Assembly (NCBI RefSeq): GCF_014295415.1
Contig: NZ_CP052909.1
Location: 62,001-126,000, forward strand
Direction of reading: 5' to 3'
Source: Constantimarinum furrinae
GTDB taxonomy: Bacteria > Bacteroidota > Bacteroidia > Flavobacteriales > Flavobacteriaceae
DNA length: 64,000 bases
A model generated the notes under the pieces. The model saw only the letters and a program-made list of their open reading frames with translations, was not told where the DNA came from and did not search any database. Every line of letters begins with the position of its first letter. Within the stretch, counting starts at the first letter, position 1. Both the position numbers and the translations under genes were made by a program. Positions 35,201 to 43,695 of the stretch are shown here, piece after piece.

Positions 35201-36130
35201 ATGAAAAAGTTTTTAGTCAATATCGCTGTTTTCATTCCATTAAGTGTTATCGCTTATTTGTTTCTACTCATTTTTTGGGGAGAAATCGTACCAGACAAAT
35301 ACAGAATTAATCTAATCTATAAAAGCCCCGGTTATGGGCATACATTCAGCCGGATGAAAGAAGCCAAAGAAGCGCCTCTCACCAAGGTATTATTCCTAGG
35401 GTCTTCTCAGGCATATCGAGGGTTCGACGTGCGATATATGTTTCAGGAAGAAAAAATATTCGGGTTTAATCTGGGGAGTAGTGCTCAAAGTCCGATACAA
35501 ACAAAAATGCTTGTGAACAGATATCTTGACAGCCTTTCTCCAAAATTGGTGATCATGGAGGTTGCTCCTACGATCTTTGGAAGAGACGGCGTTGAATCTT
35601 CGTTGGATCTCATGGCCAATGATGTCAACGATAAGGAAACATTAAAAATGGCGTTAAAAACCAATCATCTTAAAACCTATCACACAATGATCTATGCGTT
35701 TTACAGAGATTGGTTTGGACGAAATGAAAAGAAGGTAGAAAAGATGCTTAAGGGTGAAGATCGCTACCGGAAAAACGGTTATGTAGAAAAGAAGATGAGT
35801 TATTACAAGCATACCAATCGATATGAAAGAGAAGTGGAATTTTCTGAAAAACAGGTTGAAGCATTTAACGATATACTTGCGAAGCTAAGGAACAGTAAGG
35901 TTCCTTATATTTTAGTACAAGCACCGGTAACAAAAGGATTGTACAATGCATTCACCAACATGGAAGAATACGAAGAATTTATAAAGAAAAAGGGGCCTTA
36001 TTACGATTTTAATAAATTTATGAATCTCAACGATTCTTTACATTTTTACGACGCGGTACATCTAAACCAACGCGGTGTGGAGCTCTTTAATCGAAAATTG
36101 ATGGATACGCTTCGACTAAATGAACTTTAG
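35201..36130 (+). CDS. SGNH-hydrolase-like protein paired with MBOAT
   Basis: A 309-residue protein with one N-terminal membrane helix (about 5-27) and an extracytoplasmic SGNH-like domain. Block I is KVLFLGSSQAYRGFD (Ser nucleophile in GSS), and block V is HFYDAVHLNQRG with the Asp and His of the triad. By analogy with AlgX/AlgJ and PatB it would place the acyl group delivered by the MBOAT onto a polysaccharide. The ATG at 35201 follows the MBOAT stop by one base, so the two are coupled. Confidence 0.82.
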   Translation: MKKFLVNIAVFIPLSVIAYLFLLIFWGEIVPDKYRINLIYKSPGYGHTFSRMKEAKEAPLTKVLFLGSSQAYRGFDVRYMFQEEKIFGFNLGSSAQSPIQTKMLVNRYLDSLSPKLVIMEVAPTIFGRDGVESSLDLMANDVNDKETLKMALKTNHLKTYHTMIYAFYRDWFGRNEKKVEKMLKGEDRYRKNGYVEKKMSYYKHTNRYEREVEFSEKQVEAFNDILAKLRNSKVPYILVQAPVTKGLYNAFTNMEEYEEFIKKKGPYYDFNKFMNLNDSLHFYDAVHLNQRGVELFNRKLMDTLRLNEL

Positions 36131-36183
36131 TATCCTGTAATTCAACTTTTTGGATATTTATATTTTGTATCTTTCCCTTTATT

Positions 36184-37245
36184 ATGGGTCAATTTACAAA
36201 ACTTAGTATACTGTTTTTGTTTATAAGTTGTGTTTTGGGATGTCAAAACGATACAAAAGAACCTCACTCAAACGCAGTAGTTACTCCTTCCGAAGTAAAA
36301 AAAACACCCGACAATACCTTATTTATCGGCTCCGACTTTCTGTTGGATGATCAACATTCTTATATAGGTTTTAAGATAAAATACTTCGGATTCAGTCCGG
36401 TACGTGGACGTTTCGATCGTTTTAACGGAATCGTTTTTTATGACCCCGAAAATATTGATGCCACAACAATGAACGCGATTATTTGGGTGAATTCGATCAA
36501 TACGGGTAATGAAACCCGCGACGCAGATCTAATCACCGAAACTGCCTGGTTTAATGAGGCAGAATATCCATTTATTACATTTCAATCTAAGTCGGCTACG
36601 GAAAATCCTGACGGTTCATTTATCCTAAACGGTATCCTTTCACTTAACGGAATTACTAAGGAAATAGCCATTCCATTCGATAAACCAACTGCTGTGAGCA
36701 GGGATTGGGCCTTTAATGAGCAGGTGGACTATTCGGCAAGATTTACTTTAAAGCGTAAGGATTTCGAAGTTCACGGGGGTGATTTTTGGGACAGCATCAT
36801 GGAAAACGGACTTACTCAGCTTTCAGATGAAGTTGAAATTGAACTGGACCTGCATACTCGACGAGCAGATTATAAGAAAAGATATGCGGATCTGGAGGAG
36901 GAAAATGTAAGGAAAATTGTTTTGGATACAATTAAATCTGAAGGGATCGCAGCGGGTATTTCGTACATTGACTTCATAGGAAATACGCCCGATTCGCCCT
37001 TCACCGTGGGTGCCTTTTCGACCATCAGCAATACGCTTATTTCTTGGGACATGTACGCTGAAGCACGATCGATAATTGAAAAAGCGCTGCAATGGTATCC
37101 GGAAAGTGCGTCCCTTTACAATCAATTGGGCGTAGTGCACTTAAAACTTGGATCAAAGGAAGAAGCACGAAAGAATTTTGAAAAGGCGGCAAAATTTGAA
37201 CCTGATAATGCGAAAAGTGCGGCCTATCTCGATCTTTTCTTCTAA
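36184..37245 (+). CDS. YceI-domain lipoprotein with C-terminal TPR
   Basis: A 353-residue lipoprotein (CVLGC, Cys20). Residues about 50-225 are a YceI-like lipocalin-type barrel: DDQHSYIGFKIKYFGFSPVR, GRFDRFNGIVF, RDADLITETAWFNEAEYPF and SFILNGILSLNGITKEI, which in relatives binds isoprenoids. The C-terminal about 100 residues are helical and end with one clear TPR, YPESASLYNQLGVVHLKLGS followed by EEARKNFEKAAKFEPDN. The YceI-TPR join is uncommon. It ends nine bases from the convergent CsaA gene. Confidence 0.88.
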   Translation: MGQFTKLSILFLFISCVLGCQNDTKEPHSNAVVTPSEVKKTPDNTLFIGSDFLLDDQHSYIGFKIKYFGFSPVRGRFDRFNGIVFYDPENIDATTMNAIIWVNSINTGNETRDADLITETAWFNEAEYPFITFQSKSATENPDGSFILNGILSLNGITKEIAIPFDKPTAVSRDWAFNEQVDYSARFTLKRKDFEVHGGDFWDSIMENGLTQLSDEVEIELDLHTRRADYKKRYADLEEENVRKIVLDTIKSEGIAAGISYIDFIGNTPDSPFTVGAFSTISNTLISWDMYAEARSIIEKALQWYPESASLYNQLGVVHLKLGSKEEARKNFEKAAKFEPDNAKSAAYLDLFF

Positions 37246-37254
37246 ACTAATCCC

Positions 37255-37593
37255 TCAGGAAATTCTTAGTCCGTTGTCCACATCTTTCCCCGGCTCGAGT
37301 AAGGTAACTTCCTTTCCGTTCACGGCTCCCAGTACCAGACATTCACTCATAAAAGGACCTATTTGTTTTACAGGAAAATTAACCACGGCAACGATCTGTT
37401 TTCCTAACAATTCTTCTTTAGCGTATCGCACGGTTATCTGAGCTGATGTCTTTTTTACACCCAGATCCTTACCAAAATCGATTCGCAGCTTGTAGGAGGG
37501 GTTGTAGGCTTCGGGGAAATCCATAACTTCAATGATAGTCCCTACCCGCATTTCTACCTTTTCGAAATCGGACCAGCTAAGAAGATCCTTCAT
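37255..37593 (-). CDS. csaA: CsaA-type tRNA-binding OB-fold protein
   Basis: A 112-residue single-domain protein of the EMAP-II/Trbp111 type. Key stretches are FEKVEMRVGTIIEVMDFPEA, SYKLRIDFGKDLGVKKTSAQ, LLGKQIVAVVNFPVKQIG and the C-terminal LLEPGKDVDNGLRI. CsaA proteins bind tRNA and have been proposed as export chaperones. The ATG at 37593 fits the family N-terminus exactly; an earlier start would add 22 unrelated residues. It overlaps the upstream small gene by 17 bases. Confidence 0.92.
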   Translation of the reverse strand: MKDLLSWSDFEKVEMRVGTIIEVMDFPEAYNPSYKLRIDFGKDLGVKKTSAQITVRYAKEELLGKQIVAVVNFPVKQIGPFMSECLVLGAVNGKEVTLLEPGKDVDNGLRIS

Positions 37594-37894
37594 GACGGAT
37601 TTTAAGTTTTTCAAGCATTTCCGGGGCGACATTTCCATTGTCGGCACTGTAATTATCAACTAATAAGCCTTTGGTACCATCCTTAGTTTCTATGACGTAC
37701 AAAATTGAATTATCATCCGGATTAGACATTCCTTCAAAGCGATAATATTTAATCACATCACAATCCCCGGCCTGCCATTTGCTCTTTAAAGAACGTGAAG
37801 CCAATCCCTCTTCAGCCAGATTAAAATCTGCTGTATATCCTTCAGCAACCAGAGCATTTATTGCTACCGACAACGATTCATATGAATTTTCCAT
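37577..37894 (-). CDS. Small conserved-looking protein of unknown function
   Basis: A 105-residue soluble protein with an initial helix (SYESLSVAINALVAEGYTAD) and a compact alpha/beta body including CDVIKYYRFEGMSNPDD and YVIETKDGTKGLLVDNYSAD. I recall relatives in Bacteroidota databases labelled phosphoribosylpyrophosphate synthetase, but none of that enzyme's motifs are present, so the label should not be carried over. Overlap of its 3' end with csaA implies coexpression. Confidence 0.72.
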   Translation of the reverse strand: MENSYESLSVAINALVAEGYTADFNLAEEGLASRSLKSKWQAGDCDVIKYYRFEGMSNPDDNSILYVIETKDGTKGLLVDNYSADNGNVAPEMLEKLKIRHEGSS

Positions 37895-38010
37895 AGTTTT
37901 TCTATTTCTTATAAAGTTACAGGAGATAATAGAGTTTCACAAATCTTTATAAAATCTTTAATAGTTGTAACTTTAGAGATGAATGTACAACTAATAGACT
38001 AAAAGATTTT

Positions 38011-38568
38011 ATGGCACTTACCCCTTCAAATATGCTCCCTTTAGGTACCGTTGCTCCTAATTTTCAACTTATTGATACCATTACCTCAAAACCGGTTTCT
38101 TTGCAGGCCGTTCGAGGAGAAAAAGGGACCGTTGTCATGTTCTTATGCAACCATTGTCCGTTTGTAAAGCACGTAAATGAAGAAATCGTCCGAATTGCAA
38201 ACGACTATAGGGTAACCGGCTTCGGCTTTGTAGCCATAAGCAGTAATGATATTGAAAAGTACCCACAGGACGGACCGCAGGAAATGTGGAAAACCGCAAG
38301 AAAGCACAACTATTCGTTTCCTTATCTGTTCGATGAGAGTCAGGAAGTTGCCAAAGCCTATGATGCGGCTTGTACTCCCGATTTCTATCTTTTCGATCAT
38401 GATCTCAAACTCATCTACCGCGGACAATTAGACAATTCCCGTCCGGGAAATAAGATACCTGTTAATGGTCGTGATCTTCGAGAGGCCTTGGATAATGTAT
38501 TAAACAACAGTCCTCAGCGTAAAGATCAAAAGCCCAGTATAGGGTGTAATATTAAGTGGAGGGAATAG
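38011..38568 (+). CDS. Thioredoxin-fold (AhpC/TSA-like) protein
   Basis: A 185-residue soluble protein with a peroxiredoxin-like thioredoxin fold: GTVAPNFQLIDTITSKPVSL, then GTVVMFLCNHCPFVKHVNEE with a CNHC motif, and the cis-proline region DAACTPDFYLFDHD followed by LIYRGQLDNSRPG. It belongs to the thioredoxin-family proteins with the CNHCPFV motif, probably a thiol reductase or peroxidase in the cytoplasm. No signal peptide is seen. Monocistronic; divergent from the csaA pair. Confidence 0.9.
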   Translation: MALTPSNMLPLGTVAPNFQLIDTITSKPVSLQAVRGEKGTVVMFLCNHCPFVKHVNEEIVRIANDYRVTGFGFVAISSNDIEKYPQDGPQEMWKTARKHNYSFPYLFDESQEVAKAYDAACTPDFYLFDHDLKLIYRGQLDNSRPGNKIPVNGRDLREALDNVLNNSPQRKDQKPSIGCNIKWRE

Positions 38569-38596
38569 GAGCTTTAAATATGGATTGAGGGTACAA

Positions 38597-38684
38597 GATT
38601 CGAGATTCAGGACAAACTTGAGTTTTATCCTTCAGGCTATAGAATTTCAGGTCTTATAACTAATTCTGCACTAATTCCTAATTC
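38597..38684. repeat. Degenerate 7-bp-period intergenic repeats
   Basis: GATTCGA-GATTCAG (38597-38610) and three CTAATTC units (38660-38666, 38671-38677, 38678-38684) lie between the thioredoxin-like gene and the stop of the YfiT-like gene. The ten-base word GCACTAATTC also occurs in the heptamer-repeat gap near 48930. Confidence 0.55.
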
Positions 38685-38687
38685 CTG

Positions 38688-39224
38688 TTAAACCCATCCT
38701 TTGCGTTTCAGTAAATTTTCAATGTGCGCATAGTGATGATTGCTGTGCCAGGCGTAGATCCCAACCGTTTCCCCTAATGTAACATTATTAGTTTTTTCCG
38801 GATGTACGTATTCTTTCTGAAATTCAACATAGGAAAGTCCCTTCAGTAAAAAAACCAATTTTGCATGTAAGGCTTCCAAAGCTTTTAAAGAGAGCTCAAT
38901 AGGTGCCATTTTATAATCGAAGAGCATTGCCCATTCTTTTTCGTTATAAGCTTTTATTAAAGGCGTGGCTTCTGTCAATGCCCATTTAAAGCGAATATAA
39001 CTGTGATGATGACTGTCATAGATATGATGAATAACCTGCTTTACAGTCCATCCACCATCCCTGTAGGGTGTATTTAATTGTTCTTCGGAAAGAGAAACCA
39101 CCAGATTAGACAATCGATTCGGAAAATGTTCAAGTATCGAGATCCAGGCTTCCAGCTTTTCATGGGTAATATTTGAAGGGCAATCGAATTTGCCAATAGG
39201 GTATTTCAGCTTTTCTATATCCAT
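38688..39224 (-). CDS. YfiT-type DinB-fold protein (bacillithiol transferase-like)
   Basis: A 178-residue four-helix-bundle protein of the DinB/YfiT family. It starts with LKYPIGKFDCPSNITHEKLE, and has TPYRDGGWTVKQVIHHIYDS followed by HHHSYIRFKWALTEATP. The C-terminal helix carries YAWHSNHHYAHIENLLKR. The histidines (HxxxDS-H and H-NHH) form the expected metal site. Relatives transfer bacillithiol or act as metal-dependent hydrolases; Flavobacteria are known to make bacillithiol in some lineages. Monocistronic. Confidence 0.88.
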   Translation of the reverse strand: MDIEKLKYPIGKFDCPSNITHEKLEAWISILEHFPNRLSNLVVSLSEEQLNTPYRDGGWTVKQVIHHIYDSHHHSYIRFKWALTEATPLIKAYNEKEWAMLFDYKMAPIELSLKALEALHAKLVFLLKGLSYVEFQKEYVHPEKTNNVTLGETVGIYAWHSNHHYAHIENLLKRKGWV

Positions 39225-39238
39225 GTTCTAAAAATACA

Positions 39239-39264
39239 AAACGCCCCGATGATTCGGAGCGTTT
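39239..39264 (-). terminator. Terminator downstream of the cyclophilin-FKBP gene
   Basis: AAACGCCCCGA (39239-39249) pairs with TCGGAGCGTTT (39254-39264), one mismatch, 4-base loop. On the reverse strand a TTTGTATTTT stretch follows. T-rich sequence on the other side makes it possibly bidirectional. Confidence 0.78.
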
Positions 39265-39305
39265 ATTTTTATAATTCTAAACGTTTTTCTAGGGGATAAG
39301 GAAGA

Positions 39306-40238
39306 TTATTTTACCTCCATCAATTCCACATCAAAAACTAAAGTAGCATTTGGAGGAATTACCCCTCCTGCACCTCGTTCTCCATAAGCCAAATGCGACG
39401 GAATTACAAAACGGGCCTTGTCACCTACTTTTAGCAATTGTATACCTTCATCCCAACCGGCAATTACGTTCCCCATTCCAACCGGAAATTTAATGGGCTC
39501 TCCTCTTTTATAAGAGTTATCGAATTCGGCACCATCGGGAAACATTCCTTTATAATGTACTCCAACAGTCTGTCCGGCTTCCGGGCTCACCCCATCGCCT
39601 TTTTGAATGATCTGATACCTCAATCCGCTTTCAGTTTCTTCAAAACCTTCCGAAATAGACGTGAGTAAATCTTCATTTGCTTTTTTAGCCGCTGCTTCAC
39701 GCTCTGCTTTGGCTCCATTAAATTGTCTGAAGTTTTCTACAGCGTTCCAAGATTCGGCTTCTTTACCTTCTCTAATTATTTCAACAGTTTGCATGGTATC
39801 TCCCTGTGCAATACTGTCTACCACATCCTGACCTTCAATGACGTGACCAAATACCGTATGATTGTTATCAAGCCATGGCGTTGGTACATGAGTGATAAAA
39901 AACTGGCTTCCATTGGTTCCCGGACCTGCATTTGCCATGGAGAGTACTCCCGGTCTGTCGTGTCTTAATTCGGCATGAAATTCGTCATCAAACTTATATC
40001 CCGGACCCCCTGCTCCGGTTCCTGCCGGGTCTCCGCCCTGTACCATAAAATCCGGAATTACTCGGTGAAATGACAATCCGTTGTAGTAGGGTGTGCCTTG
40101 GGGTTTGGCTTCATTTTCAAGATCACCTTCAGCCAGTGCCACAAAATTCCCCACTGTTCCCGGAGTTTTATCGTGCGTTAGCTTTATGAGTATCTCACCC
40201 TTTTCTGTTGTGAATTTTGCATAAATTCCTTCTTGCAT
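39306..40238 (-). CDS. Fused cyclophilin-FKBP peptidyl-prolyl isomerase
   Basis: A 310-residue soluble protein joining two unrelated isomerase folds. Residues about 1-160 are a cyclophilin with the catalytic [35 protein letters not shown] (tryptophan of the cyclosporin site kept). A helical linker (about 165-200) leads to an FKBP domain (about 205-310) with [39 protein letters not shown] and [10 protein letters not shown], all FK506-site aromatics present. Both domains look active. No signal peptide, so cytoplasmic. Followed by its own terminator. Confidence 0.93.
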   Translation of the reverse strand: MQEGIYAKFTTEKGEILIKLTHDKTPGTVGNFVALAEGDLENEAKPQGTPYYNGLSFHRVIPDFMVQGGDPAGTGAGGPGYKFDDEFHAELRHDRPGVLSMANAGPGTNGSQFFITHVPTPWLDNNHTVFGHVIEGQDVVDSIAQGDTMQTVEIIREGKEAESWNAVENFRQFNGAKAEREAAAKKANEDLLTSISEGFEETESGLRYQIIQKGDGVSPEAGQTVGVHYKGMFPDGAEFDNSYKRGEPIKFPVGMGNVIAGWDEGIQLLKVGDKARFVIPSHLAYGERGAGGVIPPNATLVFDVELMEVK

Positions 40239-40330
40239 ACCTGTATTTTTTTAAATAAGCGGCAAAGGTACAGTTTCCTGCTAAAAAAGAAGAAGAATGT
40301 CTAGATTTTAGTGTAGTAGAGTGACAATGC

Positions 40331-42523
40331 TTAGTTGGCCACTTCGCTAATAAACTTAATACGATACAATCGCAACTCTTCAAGATCGTACTCTCCGTCG
40401 AACTCGTCCATTGCATCTTCTATCCGGTCGGTTTGCGCTTCCAAAAAATATTCGTGGATCTCTTCCTGCTGATCCTCATCCAGTATATCTTCGATCCAGT
40501 AGTCAATGTTTAATTTTGTACCGCTGTAGACTATAGCTTCCATTTCCTTTATAAAATCACTCATGTCCAGACCTTTCGCATCGGCAATGTCGGTAAGGGG
40601 TAATTTGCGATCCACACTCTGAATGATATAAAGTTTTAGTGCACTGTTGGTACCGGTAGATTTCACCACAAAATCATCGGGACGGATAATATCATTCTCT
40701 TCAACGTAATCATTTATTAATTTTACGAACGGAGCTCCATATTTTTTTGCCTTGCCCTCGCCTACACCGTGAACATTAGAAAGTTCTTCAATGGAAATGG
40801 GATATTTTAAGGCCATATCCTCTAAGGATGGATCCTGAAAGATCACAAACGGAGGGAGGTCCATTTTGTCTGCAACCTTTTTTCGTTCGGCCTTTAATAA
40901 CTTAAAGAGGTTTTCATCGGCAGTTGCTCCTCCCTTTTGAGCTACTACGATAGTATCGTCAACCTCGTCGTTGTATTGATGGTCTTCGGTCATCATAAAC
41001 GAATGCGGAGTTTTCATAAAGTCTCTACCACGTTTGGTAAGCTTTACCACCCCATAGCTTTCAATATCCTTTTTTATAAAACCTGCCACCAACAATTGTC
41101 TTAGTAATGCCATCCAATAACTGCTCTCTTTATCGGCACCGGCACCAAAAAATTCCTGGGTATCGGTTCGATGCGATTTAATCATGGCATTCACTTTCCC
41201 AACCAGCACATGAACAACTTCTTTCGATTTGTACTGCTCATTGGTCTTTTTAATCACATTTAAAAGGGTTTCGGCATCTTCTTTGGCTTCATGTTGCTTC
41301 TTCGGATAACGCATATTATCATCCATGTCCCCGCCTTCACCTGTTTCATTGTCAAATTCTTCACCAAAATAATGAAGAATGAATTTTCTTCTCGAAATTG
41401 AGGTTTCGGCAAAAGCAACCACCTCTTGTAATAAGGCATGTCCAATTTCCTGCTCGGCCACAGGTTTTCCGCTCATGAATTTTTCAAGCTTTTCGATGTC
41501 CTTATAGCCATAGAATGCCAAACAATGTCCTTCACCACCATCTCTGCCCGCCCTGCCGGTTTCCTGATAGTAACTTTCTATACTCTTCGGAATATCATTA
41601 TGGATCACAAACCTCACATCGGGCTTGTCAATTCCCATTCCGAAGGCAATCGTAGCCACCACGACGTCGGCATCTTCCATCAAAAACATATCCTGATGTT
41701 TTACCCGGGTCTTGGCATCGAGACCTGCGTGATAGGGAACGGCTTTAATTCCGTTTACCTGAAGCGTTTGCGCCAGTTCTTCAACCCGCTTGCGACTCAA
41801 GCAGTAGATAATTCCGCTTTTACCTTCATGCTGCTTCACAAAGCGAATGATATCACTATCAACGTTCTTGGTCTTGGGTCGAATCTCATAGTACAGATTA
41901 GGCCGGTTAAAGGAAGCCTTAAAAGTGTTTGCATCCTGAATTCCGAGATTCTTTAAAATATCTTCCTGAACCTTAGGCGTGGCAGTTGCCGTAAGGCCTA
42001 TAATTGGAATATCATCACCAATCCTTTTAATGATCGATTTTAGGTTTCGATATTCCGGACGAAAATCATGCCCCCACTCACTTATACAATGCGCTTCATC
42101 TATCGCTACAAATGAAATTTGTACCGATTTCAGGAATTCTACATTTTCTTCCTTGGTAAGCGATTCGGGTGCAACGTATAAAAGTTTGGTAATTCCGTTG
42201 GTGATATCACTTTTTACCTGTTTCACTTCGGTCTTATTTAGAGAAGAATTAAGCACATGGGCAATACCGTCATCCGAAGAAAGAGCGCGTAAAGCGTCCA
42301 CCTGATTTTTCATAAGGGCGATCAAAGGAGAAACGACAATGGCGGTACCATCGTTGATCAAAGCCGGTAATTGATAGCAAAGGGACTTCCCACCGCCGGT
42401 AGGCATGATAACAAAAGTATTCTCATTGGCAAGAACACTTTTTATTACTTCTAACTGAAGTCCTTTAAATTTGGTAAATCCAAAAAATTTCTTGAGTGCT
42501 GCGTATATATCGATCTCCGTCAC
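40331..42523 (-). CDS. recQ: RecQ-family DNA helicase without zinc-binding cysteines
   Basis: A 730-residue 3'-5' helicase: Walker A MPTGGGKSLCYQLP, DEAH box AIDEAHCISEWGHDFRPEY, motif III GLTATATPKVQ, motif V ATIAFGMGIDKPDVR and motif VI YYQETGRAGRDG. RQC and HRDC regions follow (HRDC at about 560-640, IEELSNVHGVGEGKAKKYG). The zinc subdomain (about 370-405) has SISRRKFILHYFGEEF but all four usual cysteines are missing. The start is GTG at 42523; no ATG exists before the helicase core. It acts in DNA recombination and repair. Confidence 0.95.
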   Translation of the reverse strand: MTEIDIYAALKKFFGFTKFKGLQLEVIKSVLANENTFVIMPTGGGKSLCYQLPALINDGTAIVVSPLIALMKNQVDALRALSSDDGIAHVLNSSLNKTEVKQVKSDITNGITKLLYVAPESLTKEENVEFLKSVQISFVAIDEAHCISEWGHDFRPEYRNLKSIIKRIGDDIPIIGLTATATPKVQEDILKNLGIQDANTFKASFNRPNLYYEIRPKTKNVDSDIIRFVKQHEGKSGIIYCLSRKRVEELAQTLQVNGIKAVPYHAGLDAKTRVKHQDMFLMEDADVVVATIAFGMGIDKPDVRFVIHNDIPKSIESYYQETGRAGRDGGEGHCLAFYGYKDIEKLEKFMSGKPVAEQEIGHALLQEVVAFAETSISRRKFILHYFGEEFDNETGEGGDMDDNMRYPKKQHEAKEDAETLLNVIKKTNEQYKSKEVVHVLVGKVNAMIKSHRTDTQEFFGAGADKESSYWMALLRQLLVAGFIKKDIESYGVVKLTKRGRDFMKTPHSFMMTEDHQYNDEVDDTIVVAQKGGATADENLFKLLKAERKKVADKMDLPPFVIFQDPSLEDMALKYPISIEELSNVHGVGEGKAKKYGAPFVKLINDYVEENDIIRPDDFVVKSTGTNSALKLYIIQSVDRKLPLTDIADAKGLDMSDFIKEMEAIVYSGTKLNIDYWIEDILDEDQQEEIHEYFLEAQTDRIEDAMDEFDGEYDLEELRLYRIKFISEVAN

Positions 42524-42562
42524 GCTGCTTTAAAATTTAAGTTTATGTTGATCAGGTTTTGT

Positions 42563-42676
42563 CAATTATAATTGGTTAAACAGGGGAACAATTGTAATTT
42601 CGCAACCTTTATGGTAAAACTGTATCTACTACATAGATACAACGAACGAAAAATATTGATCAGTGCCGTGTTCGTT
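42563..42676. promoter_or_regulatory. Palindromes in the recQ-kdsD divergent region
   Basis: Three inverted repeats sit in the 206-base gap: the perfect palindrome CAATTATAATTG (42563-42574), a hairpin TGTATCTA-N5-TAGATACA (42621-42641), and AACGAAC (42641-42647) with GTTCGTT (42670-42676). They could be operators or mRNA leader structures. No exact TAnnTTTG box with a TTG partner stands out here. Confidence 0.45.
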
Positions 42677-42729
42677 ATCTAAATATAGTAATTTCTGAAT
42701 CAGTTACAAACTAATAAAAGCGTAAAATT

Positions 42730-43695
42730 TTGAATCAACAATCCCGTATAATTTCTGTTGCTAAGCAAACGATCGAAACTGAAAGTAAAGCCATTCTCTA
42801 TTTGTCTGAACTGGTTACTGAAGAATTCGCCGATGCTGTGAATTATATTTATAATTCTGAAGGCCGGGTGATCGTTACCGGAATTGGAAAAAGCGCTAAT
42901 ATCGCCACAAAAATAGTAGCTACCTTAAATTCAACAGGGACTCCGGCAATTTTCATGCATGCTGCCGATGCCATTCATGGTGATCTGGGAACAATTCAGC
43001 AAAGGGATATCGTGATCTGTATCTCAAAAAGTGGCAATACTCCCGAAATTAAAGTACTGGTTCCCCTTATAAAAGCCATTGGAAATAAACTTGTCGCCAT
43101 TACTTCCAATAAAGAATCATTTTTAGGACAACAAGCCGATTTTGTCCTTCATGCCTATGTGGAAAAGGAAGCCTGTCCTAATAATCTCGCCCCAACGACC
43201 AGTACCACGGCACAATTGGTTATTGGTGATGCCCTGGCCATGTGTTTGCTTGATCTACGCGGATTCTCATCCCGGGATTTTGCAAAATTCCATCCGGGTG
43301 GTTCATTGGGGAAAAAATTATACCTTCGTGTAAGTGATCTTACCTCCTTAAATGAAAAACCCATGGTTCACCCCAATACCGATGTAAAAAAGGTAATCGT
43401 GGAAATTTCTGAAAAAATGCTTGGAGTTACTGCTGTTGTTGAAGACAATCAGGTAGTTGGGATCATCACAGACGGGGACCTTCGTAGAATGTTAACCAAA
43501 GTGGATAATATTGCCGGCCTTACTGCCAAAGATATCATGTCGAAGAACCCGAAAAAGATCAATAACGATGCAATGGCAATTGAGGCTATGGAATTAATGG
43601 ATAAGCACGGTATCACTCAGATCCTCGCGGAAGAGGATGGGGCATATTGTGGTGTGGTTCATATCCATAACCTTACCAAAGAAGGTATTATTTAA
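42730..43695 (+). CDS. kdsD: Arabinose-5-phosphate isomerase (KdsD/KpsF)
   Basis: A 321-residue enzyme converting ribulose 5-phosphate to arabinose 5-phosphate for Kdo, the LPS inner-core sugar. The SIS domain (about 35-180) has IVTGIGKSANIATKIVATLNSTGTP region motifs, HGDLGTIQQRD, and CISKSGNTPEIK; GGSLGKKL precedes two CBS domains (about 205-320). The start is TTG at 42730: an in-frame TAA lies five codons earlier and no ATG occurs before the core. The stop overlaps the tatC ATG by one base. Confidence 0.95.
   Translation: MNQQSRIISVAKQTIETESKAILYLSELVTEEFADAVNYIYNSEGRVIVTGIGKSANIATKIVATLNSTGTPAIFMHAADAIHGDLGTIQQRDIVICISKSGNTPEIKVLVPLIKAIGNKLVAITSNKESFLGQQADFVLHAYVEKEACPNNLAPTTSTTAQLVIGDALAMCLLDLRGFSSRDFAKFHPGGSLGKKLYLRVSDLTSLNEKPMVHPNTDVKKVIVEISEKMLGVTAVVEDNQVVGIITDGDLRRMLTKVDNIAGLTAKDIMSKNPKKINNDAMAIEAMELMDKHGITQILAEEDGAYCGVVHIHNLTKEGII

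Noticed and set aside
37577-37894. Annotation as phosphoribosylpyrophosphate synthetase
   Set aside because: None of the PRPP-binding or ATP-binding motifs of that enzyme occur in 105 residues.
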